Source: Roseovarius halotolerans
Lineage (GTDB): Bacteria; Pseudomonadota; Alphaproteobacteria; Rhodobacterales; Rhodobacteraceae
Assembly: GCF_900172255.1 (NCBI RefSeq)
Contig: NZ_FWFU01000001.1
Span: forward strand, 496,001-560,000
Direction: 5' to 3'
DNA length: 64,000 nt
The translations under genes and the position numbers were made by a program. Each line of letters begins with the position of its first letter. Within the stretch, counting starts at the first letter, position 1. Shown here in pieces: positions 8,173 to 16,614 of the stretch. The notes under the pieces were generated by a model. That model did no database searches. It was not told the DNA's origin and saw nothing but the letters and a program-made list of their open reading frames with translations.

Positions 8173-9072
8173 TTACTCACTGGTGATGGGCGGGCGGATG
8201 CCCTCGCGTTGCAGGCGCGCGCGCAGAACCTCGATCTCGATATCGAGATCGACCCGGTCGTCGCGCAGAAGAGCTTCGGTGCGGGCGGCGAAATTGCCCT
8301 CCAGATCGTCCAGCAGCGCGGTGTAATCACCCTTTGCGCCGCTGTCGCGGTTGCGTGCATTGATATCGGCGAACTTCACCGTCGCGTCGCGTGCGCCCAT
8401 CAGATAGACCGACAGGTACTTGCGTGCCGCCGTCAGGTCGCGCGGGTCTTCCTCGACGGTGCGAAACAGCTTGCGGGCCGTGGCGGCGAACCGCTCGACG
8501 CGCGCTTCGAGCTGCCGGTCGCCAGCGCGCTTGATCGCATCGGTCATGACGGCAAGATGCTTCTCGGCCTCGTCCACGGCGCGCGCCACGCGATCGGTCT
8601 GGAATAGATCCACCCCTTCCATCCCCTTGTCCTTCAAGGGATCAAGCCCGAACGCGAAGGAATGCAGCGCCGCGCCCAGCAGGGCATAGATGACCGGCGC
8701 AACAATGCCGCCCGCAGTCGCGAAACCGGCCAGCGCCAGCCCCATCCCGGTCAGCACCGATGCGGCGATCTTCCGGGGGAAGCCGGGGCGGCGGGCGATC
8801 TTGCGCCCCTCATAGGCTTCCTGCGCCAGAATTCCCTCCCGCGTCAGCCACGCCGCCAGCAGCAGGACTCCAAGTGCCCCGAGATTGAGCGCCAGCCCCA
8901 CCGGCCCTGCGGTGAAAGCCGCCCAGATCAGGGGCAGAGGCGCCAGGAACAGCAGGTTCACGCGCCCGCCCGCGCGGGTGCGCCGCGCGCCCTGATAGCC
9001 GCCCTGGTCCGGGCCGGATGTCACCTGTGATTGCGTATCGGGGCTGAACTTTCCGCCATAGCGCCGCGCCAT
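8173..9072 (-). CDS. xpaC: XpaC-family membrane protein
   Basis: The 299-residue protein has a polar N-terminus with a basic patch. Two hydrophobic helices follow near residues 38-76 (LLFLAPLPLIWAAF and LNLGALGVLLLAAW), and a second pair lies near 103-140. A soluble helical C-terminal half contains EGVDLFQTDRVARAVDEAEKH and RTVEEDPRDLTAARKYLSVYL. The last part, typical of XpaC, is the region annotated as 5-bromo-4-chloroindolyl phosphate hydrolysis protein, a name derived from an old screen rather than a known activity. TelA follows after 10 bases. Its ATG overlaps the stop of the upstream microprotein (TGATG). Confidence 0.87.
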   Translation of the reverse strand: MARRYGGKFSPDTQSQVTSGPDQGGYQGARRTRAGGRVNLLFLAPLPLIWAAFTAGPVGLALNLGALGVLLLAAWLTREGILAQEAYEGRKIARRPGFPRKIAASVLTGMGLALAGFATAGGIVAPVIYALLGAALHSFAFGLDPLKDKGMEGVDLFQTDRVARAVDEAEKHLAVMTDAIKRAGDRQLEARVERFAATARKLFRTVEEDPRDLTAARKYLSVYLMGARDATVKFADINARNRDSGAKGDYTALLDDLEGNFAARTEALLRDDRVDLDIEIEVLRARLQREGIRPPITSE

Positions 9073-9155
9073 CAGCCGCCCCCCGTCAACGAGACATAGA
9101 GGATCAGCAGGACCAGCAGGAAAAAGGCCAGTTTTTGCAGACCGGTATCGGACAT
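9072..9155 (-). CDS. 27-residue single-pass membrane microprotein
   Basis: The ATG at 9155 opens a 27-codon frame that ends in a TGA overlapping the xpaC ATG (TGATG). The product starts MSDTGLQKLAFFLLVLLILY and ends VSLTGGG, so it is essentially one transmembrane helix with a short polar N-terminus. A G-rich stretch (GGGGGTG) 9-15 bases upstream could serve as ribosome site. The translational overlap with xpaC and the strongly hydrophobic composition are the evidence that it is real. It may assist or anchor XpaC/TelA. Homologues are unknown to me. Confidence 0.6.
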   Translation of the reverse strand: MSDTGLQKLAFFLLVLLILYVSLTGGG

Positions 9156-9330
9156 AGGCAAGTACACCCCCAAAGACATTCTGAACTTAGGCGATGCAGG
9201 CAAAGCATTCTAGGGGGAAGATGGCCCGCCTGCCGCCAGATCACCGGGGTGTCCCGCCGCCGCGCGGGGCGGGCGGCGCAAACGCGCGCACAACCTTACC
9301 GCCGGGCCGGCTTGATGCTATGACGGGCGC

Positions 9331-10347
9331 ATGACGACGGAAGTTTTCGTGCCACGCGGCGCCGCCAGTTTTAAGGTGGCTTATGACGGACCGCCACGGG
9401 ACGTGCATTTCCTGTTGCTGCCCAAACTGACCCTCCTGGCCTTCACCTCGGCGCTCGAACCCCTGCGGGTCGCCAACCAGGTGGCGGGGCGCGCGCTTTA
9501 TCGCTGGTTCGTGATGACCGAGGACGGCGCGCCCGTGGTCTGTTCCTGCGGGGTGAACATCACACCCGACGGCGGTCTTGCCGATATCCCGCGCGAGGCA
9601 CTGGCCTTTGTCTGCGCAGGCATCGAACCCGCCGATACGCTCTCGTCCCGCGTCACCCAATGGACCCGGCGACAGCGCGCCTTCGGGGCGCGGGTCGGCG
9701 GGATCTGCACCGGCGCTTTCGCGCTGGCCGAGGCGGGGCTTCTCGAGGGCCGCCGCTTTACCCTGCATTGGGAAAACCAGCCCGCCTTCGTCGAGCGCTA
9801 TTTCGGGCTGGAACCAACCGGCGCGCTTTATGAAAACGATCGTGGCCTGATCACCTGCGGTGGCGGCAGCGCCGCGACCGACATGATGCTCGACCTCATC
9901 GAGCGCGACCACGGCGCGGATCTTGCCACGATGGTCGCGGACATGTGCCTGCATTTCCGCTCGAACCTTCAGCACAGCCGCCAGAGATCGGCCTATTCCT
10001 TTGCGCTTGGCAGCCGCAATCCCCACCTGATCGCGGCGATGCGGCTGATGAACGAAACCCTCGAATCGCCACTCGAGATATCGGACCTGGCCGCGCGCAT
10101 CGGTATCTCGCGCCGACAGCTCGAGCGGCTTTTCGGTGCGCATGTCGGCATCACCCCGGCGCAGTTCTACATGGACCTTCGGATATCGCGCGCGCATGCG
10201 CTTCTGAACGAAACCGAGTTGAGCGTCGCCGAGATCGCCGCCGCCACCGGCTTCAACAGCACCTCCCAAATGGCCGCGCGGTTTCGCAAGCGTTTCGGCA
10301 CCTCGCCGCGCGCCTATCGCAAGAGCTGGCGTGGCGCGGGCGGCTAG
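9331..10347 (+). CDS. GlxA-family (DJ-1/PfpI plus AraC) transcriptional regulator
   Basis: The 338-residue protein combines an N-terminal DJ-1/PfpI-like domain (about 25-200; FLLLPKLTLLAFTSALEPLR, GGICTGAFALAEAGLL, TCGGGSAATDMML) with a C-terminal AraC double helix-turn-helix (about 230-330; LEISDLAARIGISRRQLERLF and LSVAEIAAATGFNSTSQMAARFRKRFG). Regulators of this type control catabolism of quaternary amines, carnitine, choline or arginine. It most resembles GbdR/CdhR-type sensors. No target operon lies beside it, so the ligand is unknown. The GTG/ATG choice is simple, because the ATG at 9331 starts the conserved region. Confidence 0.88.
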   Translation: MTTEVFVPRGAASFKVAYDGPPRDVHFLLLPKLTLLAFTSALEPLRVANQVAGRALYRWFVMTEDGAPVVCSCGVNITPDGGLADIPREALAFVCAGIEPADTLSSRVTQWTRRQRAFGARVGGICTGAFALAEAGLLEGRRFTLHWENQPAFVERYFGLEPTGALYENDRGLITCGGGSAATDMMLDLIERDHGADLATMVADMCLHFRSNLQHSRQRSAYSFALGSRNPHLIAAMRLMNETLESPLEISDLAARIGISRRQLERLFGAHVGITPAQFYMDLRISRAHALLNETELSVAEIAAATGFNSTSQMAARFRKRFGTSPRAYRKSWRGAGG

Positions 10348-10360
10348 CGCAGGGCAGGGC

Positions 10361-10421
10361 GGGGGCGCTGCCCCCGTCGCGCAAGGCGCGACTCCCCCGG
10401 GATATTTCTGAACAGAAGAAG
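10361..10421. repeat. Double-hairpin intergenic element ending in CCCGGGATATTT
   Basis: Two back-to-back perfect hairpins (GGGGGC-GCT-GCCCCC at 10361-10375 and GTCGCGC-AAG-GCGCGAC at 10376-10392) are followed by TCCCCCGGGATATTT and a purine-rich CAGAAGAAG. The element sits between the convergent GlxA-type and rluB genes. From memory, elements with this design (paired hairpins, CCCGGGATATTT, AGAAGAAG) recur many times between genes in Rhodobacteraceae genomes. It may also act as a transcript end. Confidence 0.55.
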
Positions 10422-10434
10422 GCGCGGGCGTCTG

Positions 10435-10459
10435 GTACAAAACGGCGCGGATTTTGTAC
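10435..10459. repeat. GTACAAAA/TTTTGTAC inverted repeat
   Basis: GTACAAAA (10435-10442) and TTTTGTAC (10452-10459) form a perfect 8-base inverted repeat with a 9-base GC-rich spacer. The same half-site occurs several times at 28642-28712, again between convergent genes. The function is unknown; it could be a protein-binding palindrome or part of a dispersed intergenic repeat. Confidence 0.6.
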
Positions 10460-10590
10460 GCTTATCGGGCGCGCGCCCTGTTAATGCGTGGTGTCTCGGT
10501 GCCGCGCACCGACGCGATACCGACGTGAGCCCGATGCGATGCAGATCGGTGTTTTTCGTTGTTAATCAGTTTCTTGCAGATGATTCGCCG

Positions 10591-11415
10591 TCAGTTCCGC
10601 CGCCGTGTGCGTTTCGGCGTCGGTTTCGGTTTGCCGGGTTTGCCGGGCCGCCCCGGTTTGCCGGGTTTAGCAGCCTCTTTCTGCTCCTCCATGCCCAGCT
10701 GTTCGCGCAGGATGCGGGGCCGGATTTCCTCGACGGCGCCGGGCTTGAGATTGCCCAGCTGGAACGGCCCGTAGGAGATGCGGATCAGCCGGTTCACCGT
10801 CAGCCCCACCGCCTCCATCGCTCGGCGCACCTCGCGGTTGCGCCCCTCGCGGATGCCGACCGTGGCCCAGGCATTTGCGCCTTGCTGGCGATCGAGCGAG
10901 ACGATCATGGGCTGGAATTTTTCGCCTTCTATTTCAAGGCCTTGGCGCAGCGGCGCGAAGGTCTCATCGCTCGGACGCCCCTTGATGCGCACGCGGTAGC
11001 GGCGCAGCCACCCGGTCGAGGGCAGCTCCAGCTTGCGCTTGATGCCGCCATCATTGGTCAGCAGCAACAACCCTTCGGAGGTGATGTCGAGCCGCCCCAC
11101 GCTCATTACCCGCGGCAGATCCTCGGGCAGCTCGTCAAAGATGGTCGGGCGGCCCTGTTCGTCGCTGGTGGTGGTCACGAGGCCCGCAGGCTTGTGATAG
11201 AGCCAGAGCCGCGCCGGTTCGGGCGCCTTGAGATCGCGCCCGTCCACGCTGACCCGGTCCTGAGGCGTGACATTGAGCGCGGCCCGGTCGATCACCTTGC
11301 CATTGACCGCGACCCGCCCCGCCTCGATCAGCCTTTCCGCCTCTCGCCGACTGGCCAGCCCGGCCCGCGAGATGACCTTGGCGATGCGCTCGCCCTTATG
11401 GGGGGTGGTGTTCAT
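10591..11415 (-). CDS. rluB: 23S rRNA pseudouridine synthase (RluB/RsuA family)
   Basis: The ATG at 11415 gives 274 residues. An S4 RNA-binding domain comes first (about 7-65; [20 protein letters not shown]). The catalytic domain follows, with the motif [18 protein letters not shown] holding the nucleophilic Asp near residue 110, then [15 protein letters not shown] and [12 protein letters not shown]. RluB modifies U2605 of 23S rRNA in E. coli; a close RsuA/RluE relative cannot be fully excluded. The C-terminal 30 residues are a basic Pro-Gly-Lys repeat tail ([16 protein letters not shown]) often seen in alphaproteobacterial homologues. It is divergent from tadA. Confidence 0.88.
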   Translation of the reverse strand: MNTTPHKGERIAKVISRAGLASRREAERLIEAGRVAVNGKVIDRAALNVTPQDRVSVDGRDLKAPEPARLWLYHKPAGLVTTTSDEQGRPTIFDELPEDLPRVMSVGRLDITSEGLLLLTNDGGIKRKLELPSTGWLRRYRVRIKGRPSDETFAPLRQGLEIEGEKFQPMIVSLDRQQGANAWATVGIREGRNREVRRAMEAVGLTVNRLIRISYGPFQLGNLKPGAVEEIRPRILREQLGMEEQKEAAKPGKPGRPGKPGKPKPTPKRTRRRN

Positions 11416-11480
11416 GGCGCAGGGCTTAGCGCAAAGCGGGGGCTTGCGAAAGCGCAGAGTGCGGGGCAAGAGGGGACGTC

Positions 11481-11936
11481 ATGACATTCAAAAGCCATAT
11501 GGACGCGGCGCTTGACGAGGCGCGACAGGCGGCAGCGCGGGGCGAGGTGCCGGTCGGCGCCGTGCTGGTCGACCCCACCGGGCGTATCGTGGCGCGAGCG
11601 GGCAACCGCACCCGCGAGCTGAGCGATCCGACCGCCCATGCCGAGATCCTGGCGATCCGCGCCGCCTGCGCGGCCGCCAAGAGCGAGCGACTGCCGGGTC
11701 ATGCGCTTTACGTCACGCTCGAACCCTGCGCGATGTGCGCCACAGCCATCGCCGCCGCGCGCATCGCTCGGCTCTACTTCGGCGCGTCCGATCCCAAGTC
11801 CGGCGGCGTGGCGCATGGTGCGCGCGTCTTCACGCACCCGCAATGCCACCATGTTCCCGAGATCTATGACGGCATTGCCGCCGCCGAATCCGAGGCCCTC
11901 CTGAAGCGGTTCTTCCAGGAGCGCCGCGCGCCCTAG
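11481..11936 (+). CDS. tadA: tRNA-specific adenosine deaminase
   Basis: The 151-residue cytidine-deaminase-fold protein carries the zinc and catalytic motifs HAEILAIR (His and the proton-shuttling Glu near residues 53-55) and LEPCAMCATAI (the PCxxC pair near 83-86), with the TadA-typical LYFGASDPKSGG. TadA converts A34 to inosine in the tRNA-Arg(ACG) anticodon. A GAGGGGA ribosome site precedes the ATG. Its stop overlaps the end of the convergent metallohydrolase gene by four bases. Confidence 0.95.
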   Translation: MTFKSHMDAALDEARQAAARGEVPVGAVLVDPTGRIVARAGNRTRELSDPTAHAEILAIRAACAAAKSERLPGHALYVTLEPCAMCATAIAAARIARLYFGASDPKSGGVAHGARVFTHPQCHHVPEIYDGIAAAESEALLKRFFQERRAP

Positions 11937-12625
11937 ATCTCGATCGCGGTCATGACCTCGGGTTCGATCACATCGACGCCGGGCAGGGCCTCGACCAGCG
12001 CCTCGGCGGATTGCTCGAGGATCGGGAAGGTCTTGTAATGGCAGGGAATAACCGTCTTGAAGTCAAAGAAATTACTGGCCGCGTAGGCCGCGCGCTTCAT
12101 GTCCATCGTGAAATGGCCGCCCGCACACAGGATGCCGATATCGGGGGCGTGCAGGTCATTGAAGATCTTCATGTCGGCCATGACGTCGGTATCGCCCGAG
12201 ACATAGATCGTGTGGCCCTCGCCCGCGATCATGTAGCCGCATTCGGTGCCGGTCACATGCGGCCCGCTATCGGTTCCGATCGAGGTGGAATGCACCGCAT
12301 GCACCATCGTCACCATGGCGCCATCGAGATCCACCGTGCCGCCCTTGTTGAAGCCGACGGTCTCGATGCCCTCATGTTCCTCCCAGTATGACATCAGGTC
12401 GAACTGCCCGACCACCGGCACGCCGAGATCCTTTGCCAGGCGCGGCAGGTCGCCCGCGTGATCGAAATGGGCATGGGTCAGAAGGATATGCGTCGCGCCC
12501 TGCGTGGCGGGCTTGTGCTGATCGGGCTCCAGCATGGGGTTGCCGGTCAGCCAGGGATCGATCAGCAGGACCAGTCCGCCAATCTCGATCCGGAAGGATG
12601 AATGTCCAAGCCAGGTGATTTTCAT
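11933..12625 (-). CDS. UlaG-like metal-dependent hydrolase (UPF0173)
   Basis: The ATG at 12625 lies behind GGGAGACGAC; the product has 230 residues. The metallo-beta-lactamase fold is shown by MKITWLGHSSFRIEIGG, the metal motif LLTHAHFDHAGD (HxHxDH, about residues 52-62), VSGDTDVMADM near 150 and PCHYKTFPIL near 200. This is the UPF0173/UlaG-like subgroup. The physiological substrate is unknown, and relatives act on lactones or phosphodiesters. It is convergent with tadA and divergent from the ceramidase gene. Confidence 0.88.
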   Translation of the reverse strand: MKITWLGHSSFRIEIGGLVLLIDPWLTGNPMLEPDQHKPATQGATHILLTHAHFDHAGDLPRLAKDLGVPVVGQFDLMSYWEEHEGIETVGFNKGGTVDLDGAMVTMVHAVHSTSIGTDSGPHVTGTECGYMIAGEGHTIYVSGDTDVMADMKIFNDLHAPDIGILCAGGHFTMDMKRAAYAASNFFDFKTVIPCHYKTFPILEQSAEALVEALPGVDVIEPEVMTAIEI

Positions 12626-12683
12626 TGTCGTCTCCCTATGTTTCCCCTGCACAGTATCAACCCGATAGCAGGAGAAAAGCCCC

Positions 12684-13346
12684 GTGGACTGGACGCGCCC
12701 GATAAACGCCTATTGCGAGCGTCTCGATGCCGCGTATTGGGCCGAGCCGGTGAATGCCGTCACCAATGCGGCTTTCATCGTGGCGGCTTTTGTCATGTGG
12801 CGCCGCTTGGGGGATGCGCCGTTGCCGCTGGCGCGCCTGCTGGTGATTGTGCTGGGGCTGATCGGGGTGGGGTCGTTCCTGTTTCACACCCATGCACAGG
12901 CCTGGGCGGCGCTGGCGGATGTGGTGCCGATCCTCTGCTTCGTGCTGATCTATATCTATGCGGCCAATCGCGGATTCTGGCGGATGGGGCGGTTGGCTGC
13001 GCTGTTCGGCACCGGGGTTGCGGTGGCGCTGTCCGTGGCGCTGGTGCCGCTGCTGGCGCTCATCCCGTTGGCCGGTGGCTCGGCGGCGTATCTGCCTTTG
13101 CCGCTGCTGATCGCGGGCTACGGGCTGGCGCTCCGTGTGCGCGCGCCACGGACAGCGCGTGATCTTCTGCTGGGAGCCGGGCTGTTGGTGGCGTCGCTGA
13201 CCATGCGCAGCATTGACGGCCTCTCCTGCGCGCTGATCCCGATAGGAACACATTTCGGCTGGCATTTGCTCAATGCGCTGATGCTGGGCTGGATGATCGA
13301 GCTTTACCGCCGCCATATGCTTGCACCGCCCGTGCCCCGGCGCTAA
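12684..13346 (+). CDS. Ceramidase-family integral membrane protein
   Basis: The GTG start at 12684 follows GGAGAAAAGC; 220 residues. It has six or seven transmembrane segments. The alkaline ceramidase (CREST superfamily) pattern is visible: EPVNAVTNAAF near the N-terminus, GSFLFHTHAQAWAALADVVPI (first His pair and Asp) near residues 67-88, and FGWHLLNALMLGWMIE near the end (last His). Eukaryotic relatives hydrolyse ceramides with a Zn-His3 site. In bacteria the substrate could be ceramide-like, ornithine or other amide lipids (inference). Confidence 0.85.
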   Translation: MDWTRPINAYCERLDAAYWAEPVNAVTNAAFIVAAFVMWRRLGDAPLPLARLLVIVLGLIGVGSFLFHTHAQAWAALADVVPILCFVLIYIYAANRGFWRMGRLAALFGTGVAVALSVALVPLLALIPLAGGSAAYLPLPLLIAGYGLALRVRAPRTARDLLLGAGLLVASLTMRSIDGLSCALIPIGTHFGWHLLNALMLGWMIELYRRHMLAPPVPRR

Positions 13347-13379
13347 ACGCGGTAGCGACTGGAACACGGAGATTGATGC

Positions 13380-13667
13380 ATGTCGATCGACAAGGACACC
13401 GCCGCCAAGGTAGCCAAGCTGGCCCGCATTCGCATCGAGGATGATGCCCTGCCGGGGCTGGCGCAGGAATTCAACGATATTCTCGGCTTTATCGAGCAGC
13501 TCAACGAGGTCGATGTCGAAGGCATCGAACCGATGACAAGCGTCACGCCGATGCGCCTCAAGCGGCGAGAGGACGTCGTGACCGAAGGCGGCATGACCGA
13601 CCGGGTCCTGTCGAACGCGCCCGATGCGCGCGAGGGGTTCTTTGCCGTGCCGAAGGTGGTGGAATAA
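13380..13667 (+). CDS. gatC: Asp-tRNA(Asn)/Glu-tRNA(Gln) amidotransferase subunit C
   Basis: The 95-residue protein matches GatC in length and sequence ([52 protein letters not shown]). GatC holds the GatA and GatB subunits together; the complex transamidates misacylated Glu-tRNA(Gln) and/or Asp-tRNA(Asn). Its stop overlaps the gatA start (TAATG). gatB is not in the window. Confidence 0.96.
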   Translation: MSIDKDTAAKVAKLARIRIEDDALPGLAQEFNDILGFIEQLNEVDVEGIEPMTSVTPMRLKRREDVVTEGGMTDRVLSNAPDAREGFFAVPKVVE

Positions 13668-15148
13668 TGGCCGATCTCAACAAACTGACCATTGCCGAGG
13701 CCCGCAACGCCCTGCGCAAAGGCGACGTGACCAGCATTGAGCTGACCGAGGCCTGCCTGACGCAGATCGAAGGCGCCGGAGCGCTCAATGCCTTTGTGCA
13801 CGATACCTCGGATCTGGCGCGCGAACAGGCCGCCGCCGCCGATGCGCGGGTCAAGGCGGGCGATGCGCCGGACCTTTGCGGCATTCCGCTTGGCATCAAG
13901 GACCTGTTCTGCACCAAAGGCGTGCCCAGCCAGGCGGCCAGCGGCATTCTCGAAGGGTTCCGCCCGGAATATGAATCCACCGTCACGCAGAACCTGTTCG
14001 ATGCGGGCGCGGTCATGCTGGGCAAGCTCAACATGGACGAATTCGCGATGGGGTCCAGCAACGAGACCTCGGTCTATGGCAATGTCGTGAACCCCTGGAA
14101 GGTGGACGCGCGCGAGCTGACGCCGGGCGGGTCTTCGGGTGGTTCGGCGGCTGCCGTTGCGGCCGATCTCTGCCTTGGGGCGACCGGCACCGATACCGGC
14201 GGCTCGATCCGCCAGCCTGCGGCCTTCACAGGGATCACCGGGATCAAGCCCACCTACGGGCGTTGTTCGCGCTGGGGGATTGTTGCCTTTGCCAGCTCGC
14301 TCGATCAGGCGGGGCCGATGGCCCGTACGGTTCGCGACTGCGCGATCATGCTCGAAGCCATGTGCGGCCATGACCCTAAGGATTCCACCAGCGCCGACCT
14401 TCCCGTGCCGGATTTCGAGGCAATGCTGAGCGGCGACATCAAGGGCAAGGTGATCGGGATTCCGCGCGAATACCGCATGGATGGCATGCCGCAGGAAATC
14501 GAGACTCTCTGGGCCGACGGCACCGCGATGCTCAAGGATGCAGGCGCCGAGATCCGCGACATTTCGCTGCCTCATACCAAATACGCGTTGCCCGCCTATT
14601 ACGTCATTGCGCCTGCCGAGGCCTCTTCGAACCTGGCGCGCTACGACGGGGTGCGCTATGGGCACCGCTCGCATCTGGAACAGGGCGACGGTATCACCGA
14701 GATGTATGAGAAGACCCGCGCCGAAGGCTTCGGTGACGAGGTGAAGCGCCGCGTGATGGTTGGCACCTACGTGTTGTCGGCGGGCTTTTATGATGCCTAT
14801 TACAACCGCGCCCGCAAGGTCCGCACCCTCATCAAACGCGACTTCGAGCAGGTTTTCGACGCCGGTGTCGATGCAATCCTGACACCTGCCACGCCCTCAT
14901 CCGCATTCGGTCTCGGAGAGATGGCGAATGCCGACCCCGTGCAGATGTATCTAAACGACGTGTTCACGGTCACTGTGAACCTTGCCGGGCTGCCAAGTAT
15001 CTCGGTTCCCGCCGGGCTCGACAAGCAGGGGCTGCCGCTTGGGCTGCAACTGATCGGCCGTCCCTGGGAAGAGGGTGATCTGCTGAATACAGCCTATGCG
15101 CTGGAGCAGGCCGCGGGCTTTGTGGCGAAGCCCGAAAAATGGTGGTAG
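13667..15148 (+). CDS. gatA: Asp-tRNA(Asn)/Glu-tRNA(Gln) amidotransferase subunit A
   Basis: The 493-residue amidase-signature enzyme has the catalytic Ser-cisSer-Lys set: the Lys in [12 protein letters not shown] near residue 77 and the serines in [29 protein letters not shown] sequence near 150-180. The C-terminal part has [16 protein letters not shown] and [15 protein letters not shown]. It releases ammonia from glutamine and, with GatBC, amidates the tRNA-bound Glu or Asp. It is translationally coupled to gatC. A lipoprotein gene follows after 37 bases. Confidence 0.97.
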   Translation: MADLNKLTIAEARNALRKGDVTSIELTEACLTQIEGAGALNAFVHDTSDLAREQAAAADARVKAGDAPDLCGIPLGIKDLFCTKGVPSQAASGILEGFRPEYESTVTQNLFDAGAVMLGKLNMDEFAMGSSNETSVYGNVVNPWKVDARELTPGGSSGGSAAAVAADLCLGATGTDTGGSIRQPAAFTGITGIKPTYGRCSRWGIVAFASSLDQAGPMARTVRDCAIMLEAMCGHDPKDSTSADLPVPDFEAMLSGDIKGKVIGIPREYRMDGMPQEIETLWADGTAMLKDAGAEIRDISLPHTKYALPAYYVIAPAEASSNLARYDGVRYGHRSHLEQGDGITEMYEKTRAEGFGDEVKRRVMVGTYVLSAGFYDAYYNRARKVRTLIKRDFEQVFDAGVDAILTPATPSSAFGLGEMANADPVQMYLNDVFTVTVNLAGLPSISVPAGLDKQGLPLGLQLIGRPWEEGDLLNTAYALEQAAGFVAKPEKWW

Positions 15149-15185
15149 AACTTCGTCAAAACCTCTGATGGCAGGACATGAACAG

Positions 15186-15911
15186 ATGCGTTTCCTTATT
15201 TGTGCAGCAGGCCTTGCGGCCCTGACCGCATGTGCGCCCGCGGTTCCCGACAGCGGCGCAGGCGTGGGCTTTGGCGACTACAATGAATACGAAGCACAGC
15301 GCCAGGCGCGTGATGCCCAACTGGCGGGCAATGCCTTGCCGGCGCCCGATTCCGTCTCGACCGAGACCCTTGGCCCCAATGGAACAACCCAGCAGGGTGA
15401 CGCCGCAGAAATCGCCGCCGAGACACAGGCCGCCCTGCGCGAGCGGGCCGCCAATTCGGGCGAGCCGGTGGTCCATGCCGACCCCTCCAATCCACAGCCG
15501 CAGACCGTGACCACCGCAGGCGGCATTTCGGGCGAGACCAATTTCGACGCGGTCAGCGCCGAACGCTCGATCGAATCCGATGCCGCGCTGATCGCTCAAA
15601 ACCGCGCGCAGTATCAGGTGATCGCACCCGAGGCCCTGCCGTCGCGCAATGGCGATGCTGGCCCCAACGTGGTGCAATATGCCCTCAGCACATCGCATCC
15701 CGTCGGGACACGCATTTACAAGCGTGGCGGCATCAACCAGGAGGCCAAGTTCCGCCGCAACTGCGCGGCCTACGCCTCGCCCGATCAGGCGCAGATCGAC
15801 TTCCTCTCAAAGGGCGGTCCCGAGCGTGACCGTCTGAGCCTCGATCCCGATGGCGATGGCTATGCCTGTGGCTGGGATCCGCGCCCGTTCCGCAAGGCTG
15901 TCGGTGGCTGA
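15186..15911 (+). CDS. Excalibur-like lipoprotein
   Basis: The ATG at 15186 gives 241 residues. The N-terminus MRFLICAAGLAALTACAPA is a lipoprotein signal with lipobox LTAC (Cys16). A long low-complexity region rich in Ala, Thr, Glu and Gln follows. The C-terminus has FRRNCAAYASPDQAQIDFL and DPDGDGYACGWDP (about residues 222-234), matching the calcium-binding Excalibur pattern DxDxDGxxC. The last 8 bases overlap the amidase gene, suggesting a linked envelope role. No catalytic domain is visible. Confidence 0.8.
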   Translation: MRFLICAAGLAALTACAPAVPDSGAGVGFGDYNEYEAQRQARDAQLAGNALPAPDSVSTETLGPNGTTQQGDAAEIAAETQAALRERAANSGEPVVHADPSNPQPQTVTTAGGISGETNFDAVSAERSIESDAALIAQNRAQYQVIAPEALPSRNGDAGPNVVQYALSTSHPVGTRIYKRGGINQEAKFRRNCAAYASPDQAQIDFLSKGGPERDRLSLDPDGDGYACGWDPRPFRKAVGG

Positions 15912-16605
15912 TCCGGAGAAGCCCGTCTGGCACCCTTCGCCCAATTTCGGGCCGCGCCGCGATGGCGCAGAGCCTGACCTCATAGTGCTGCATTATACCG
16001 GCATGGATTGCGCTCTGTCCGCGTTGGACCGGCTCTGCGACCCCGAGGCCGAGGTGTCTGCGCATTACCTGATCTGCGAAGACGGCCGCGTCTTGCAGAT
16101 GGTCGCCGAGGACATGCGCGCCTGGCATGCCGGGGCAGGGCAATGGGGCGATGTCACCGATGTGAATTCCCGCTCGATCGGGATCGAACTGGTCAATACC
16201 GGCACACAGCCGTTTGCCGAGCCCCAGGTGGGCGCGCTTGAGACGCTGATGCGCGGACTCATGGCGCGCCTTGGGATCCCGCCCGAACGGGTGATCGCCC
16301 ATTCCGACATGGCTCCGATCCGCAAGTCCGATCCGGGGCCGCGCTTCGACTGGCGGCGGCTGGCCCTCCAGGGGCTCAGCATATGGCCCCGCCCCGTCGC
16401 GCCCGCCGAGGATTTTCTCGATGCGGCGCGCCGCTTTGGCTACGCCGTGGCAGAGAGCAACACGGATGCCGTGGCCGCGATCCTGCCTGCGTTTCGCCTG
16501 CGGTTCCGCCCCTGGGCCTCGGGCGCGCTTGACGACACCGACCGCGCCCTGATGGCCGACCTCGCCGCACGCTTCCCCGTTGACCGCGCCCCCCGCGACG
16601 CCTAG
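15904..16605 (+). CDS. N-acetylmuramoyl-L-alanine amidase (Amidase_2)
   Basis: I chose the GTG at 15904 (233 residues), inside the end of the lipoprotein gene, because it is the closest start to the conserved region. The protein begins VADPEKPVWHPSPNFGPR. The Amidase_2 (AmpD/AmiD-like) zinc site is shown by DLIVLHYTGMD (first His near 32), SAHYLICEDG, AWHAGAGQWG, SIGIELVN and VIAHSDMAPIRKSDPGP (last His and Asp). It cleaves the MurNAc-L-Ala bond in peptidoglycan recycling or turnover. There is no signal peptide from this start, so a cytoplasmic AmpD-type role is possible. Confidence 0.87.
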   Translation: MADPEKPVWHPSPNFGPRRDGAEPDLIVLHYTGMDCALSALDRLCDPEAEVSAHYLICEDGRVLQMVAEDMRAWHAGAGQWGDVTDVNSRSIGIELVNTGTQPFAEPQVGALETLMRGLMARLGIPPERVIAHSDMAPIRKSDPGPRFDWRRLALQGLSIWPRPVAPAEDFLDAARRFGYAVAESNTDAVAAILPAFRLRFRPWASGALDDTDRALMADLAARFPVDRAPRDA

Positions 16606-16614
16606 ATGACACAT

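Noticed and set aside
10613..10680. A short tandem repeat or CRISPR-like array (GGTTTGCCGGG units)
   Set aside because: The units encode the Pro-Gly-Lys tail of the RluB-type protein and have no spacers.
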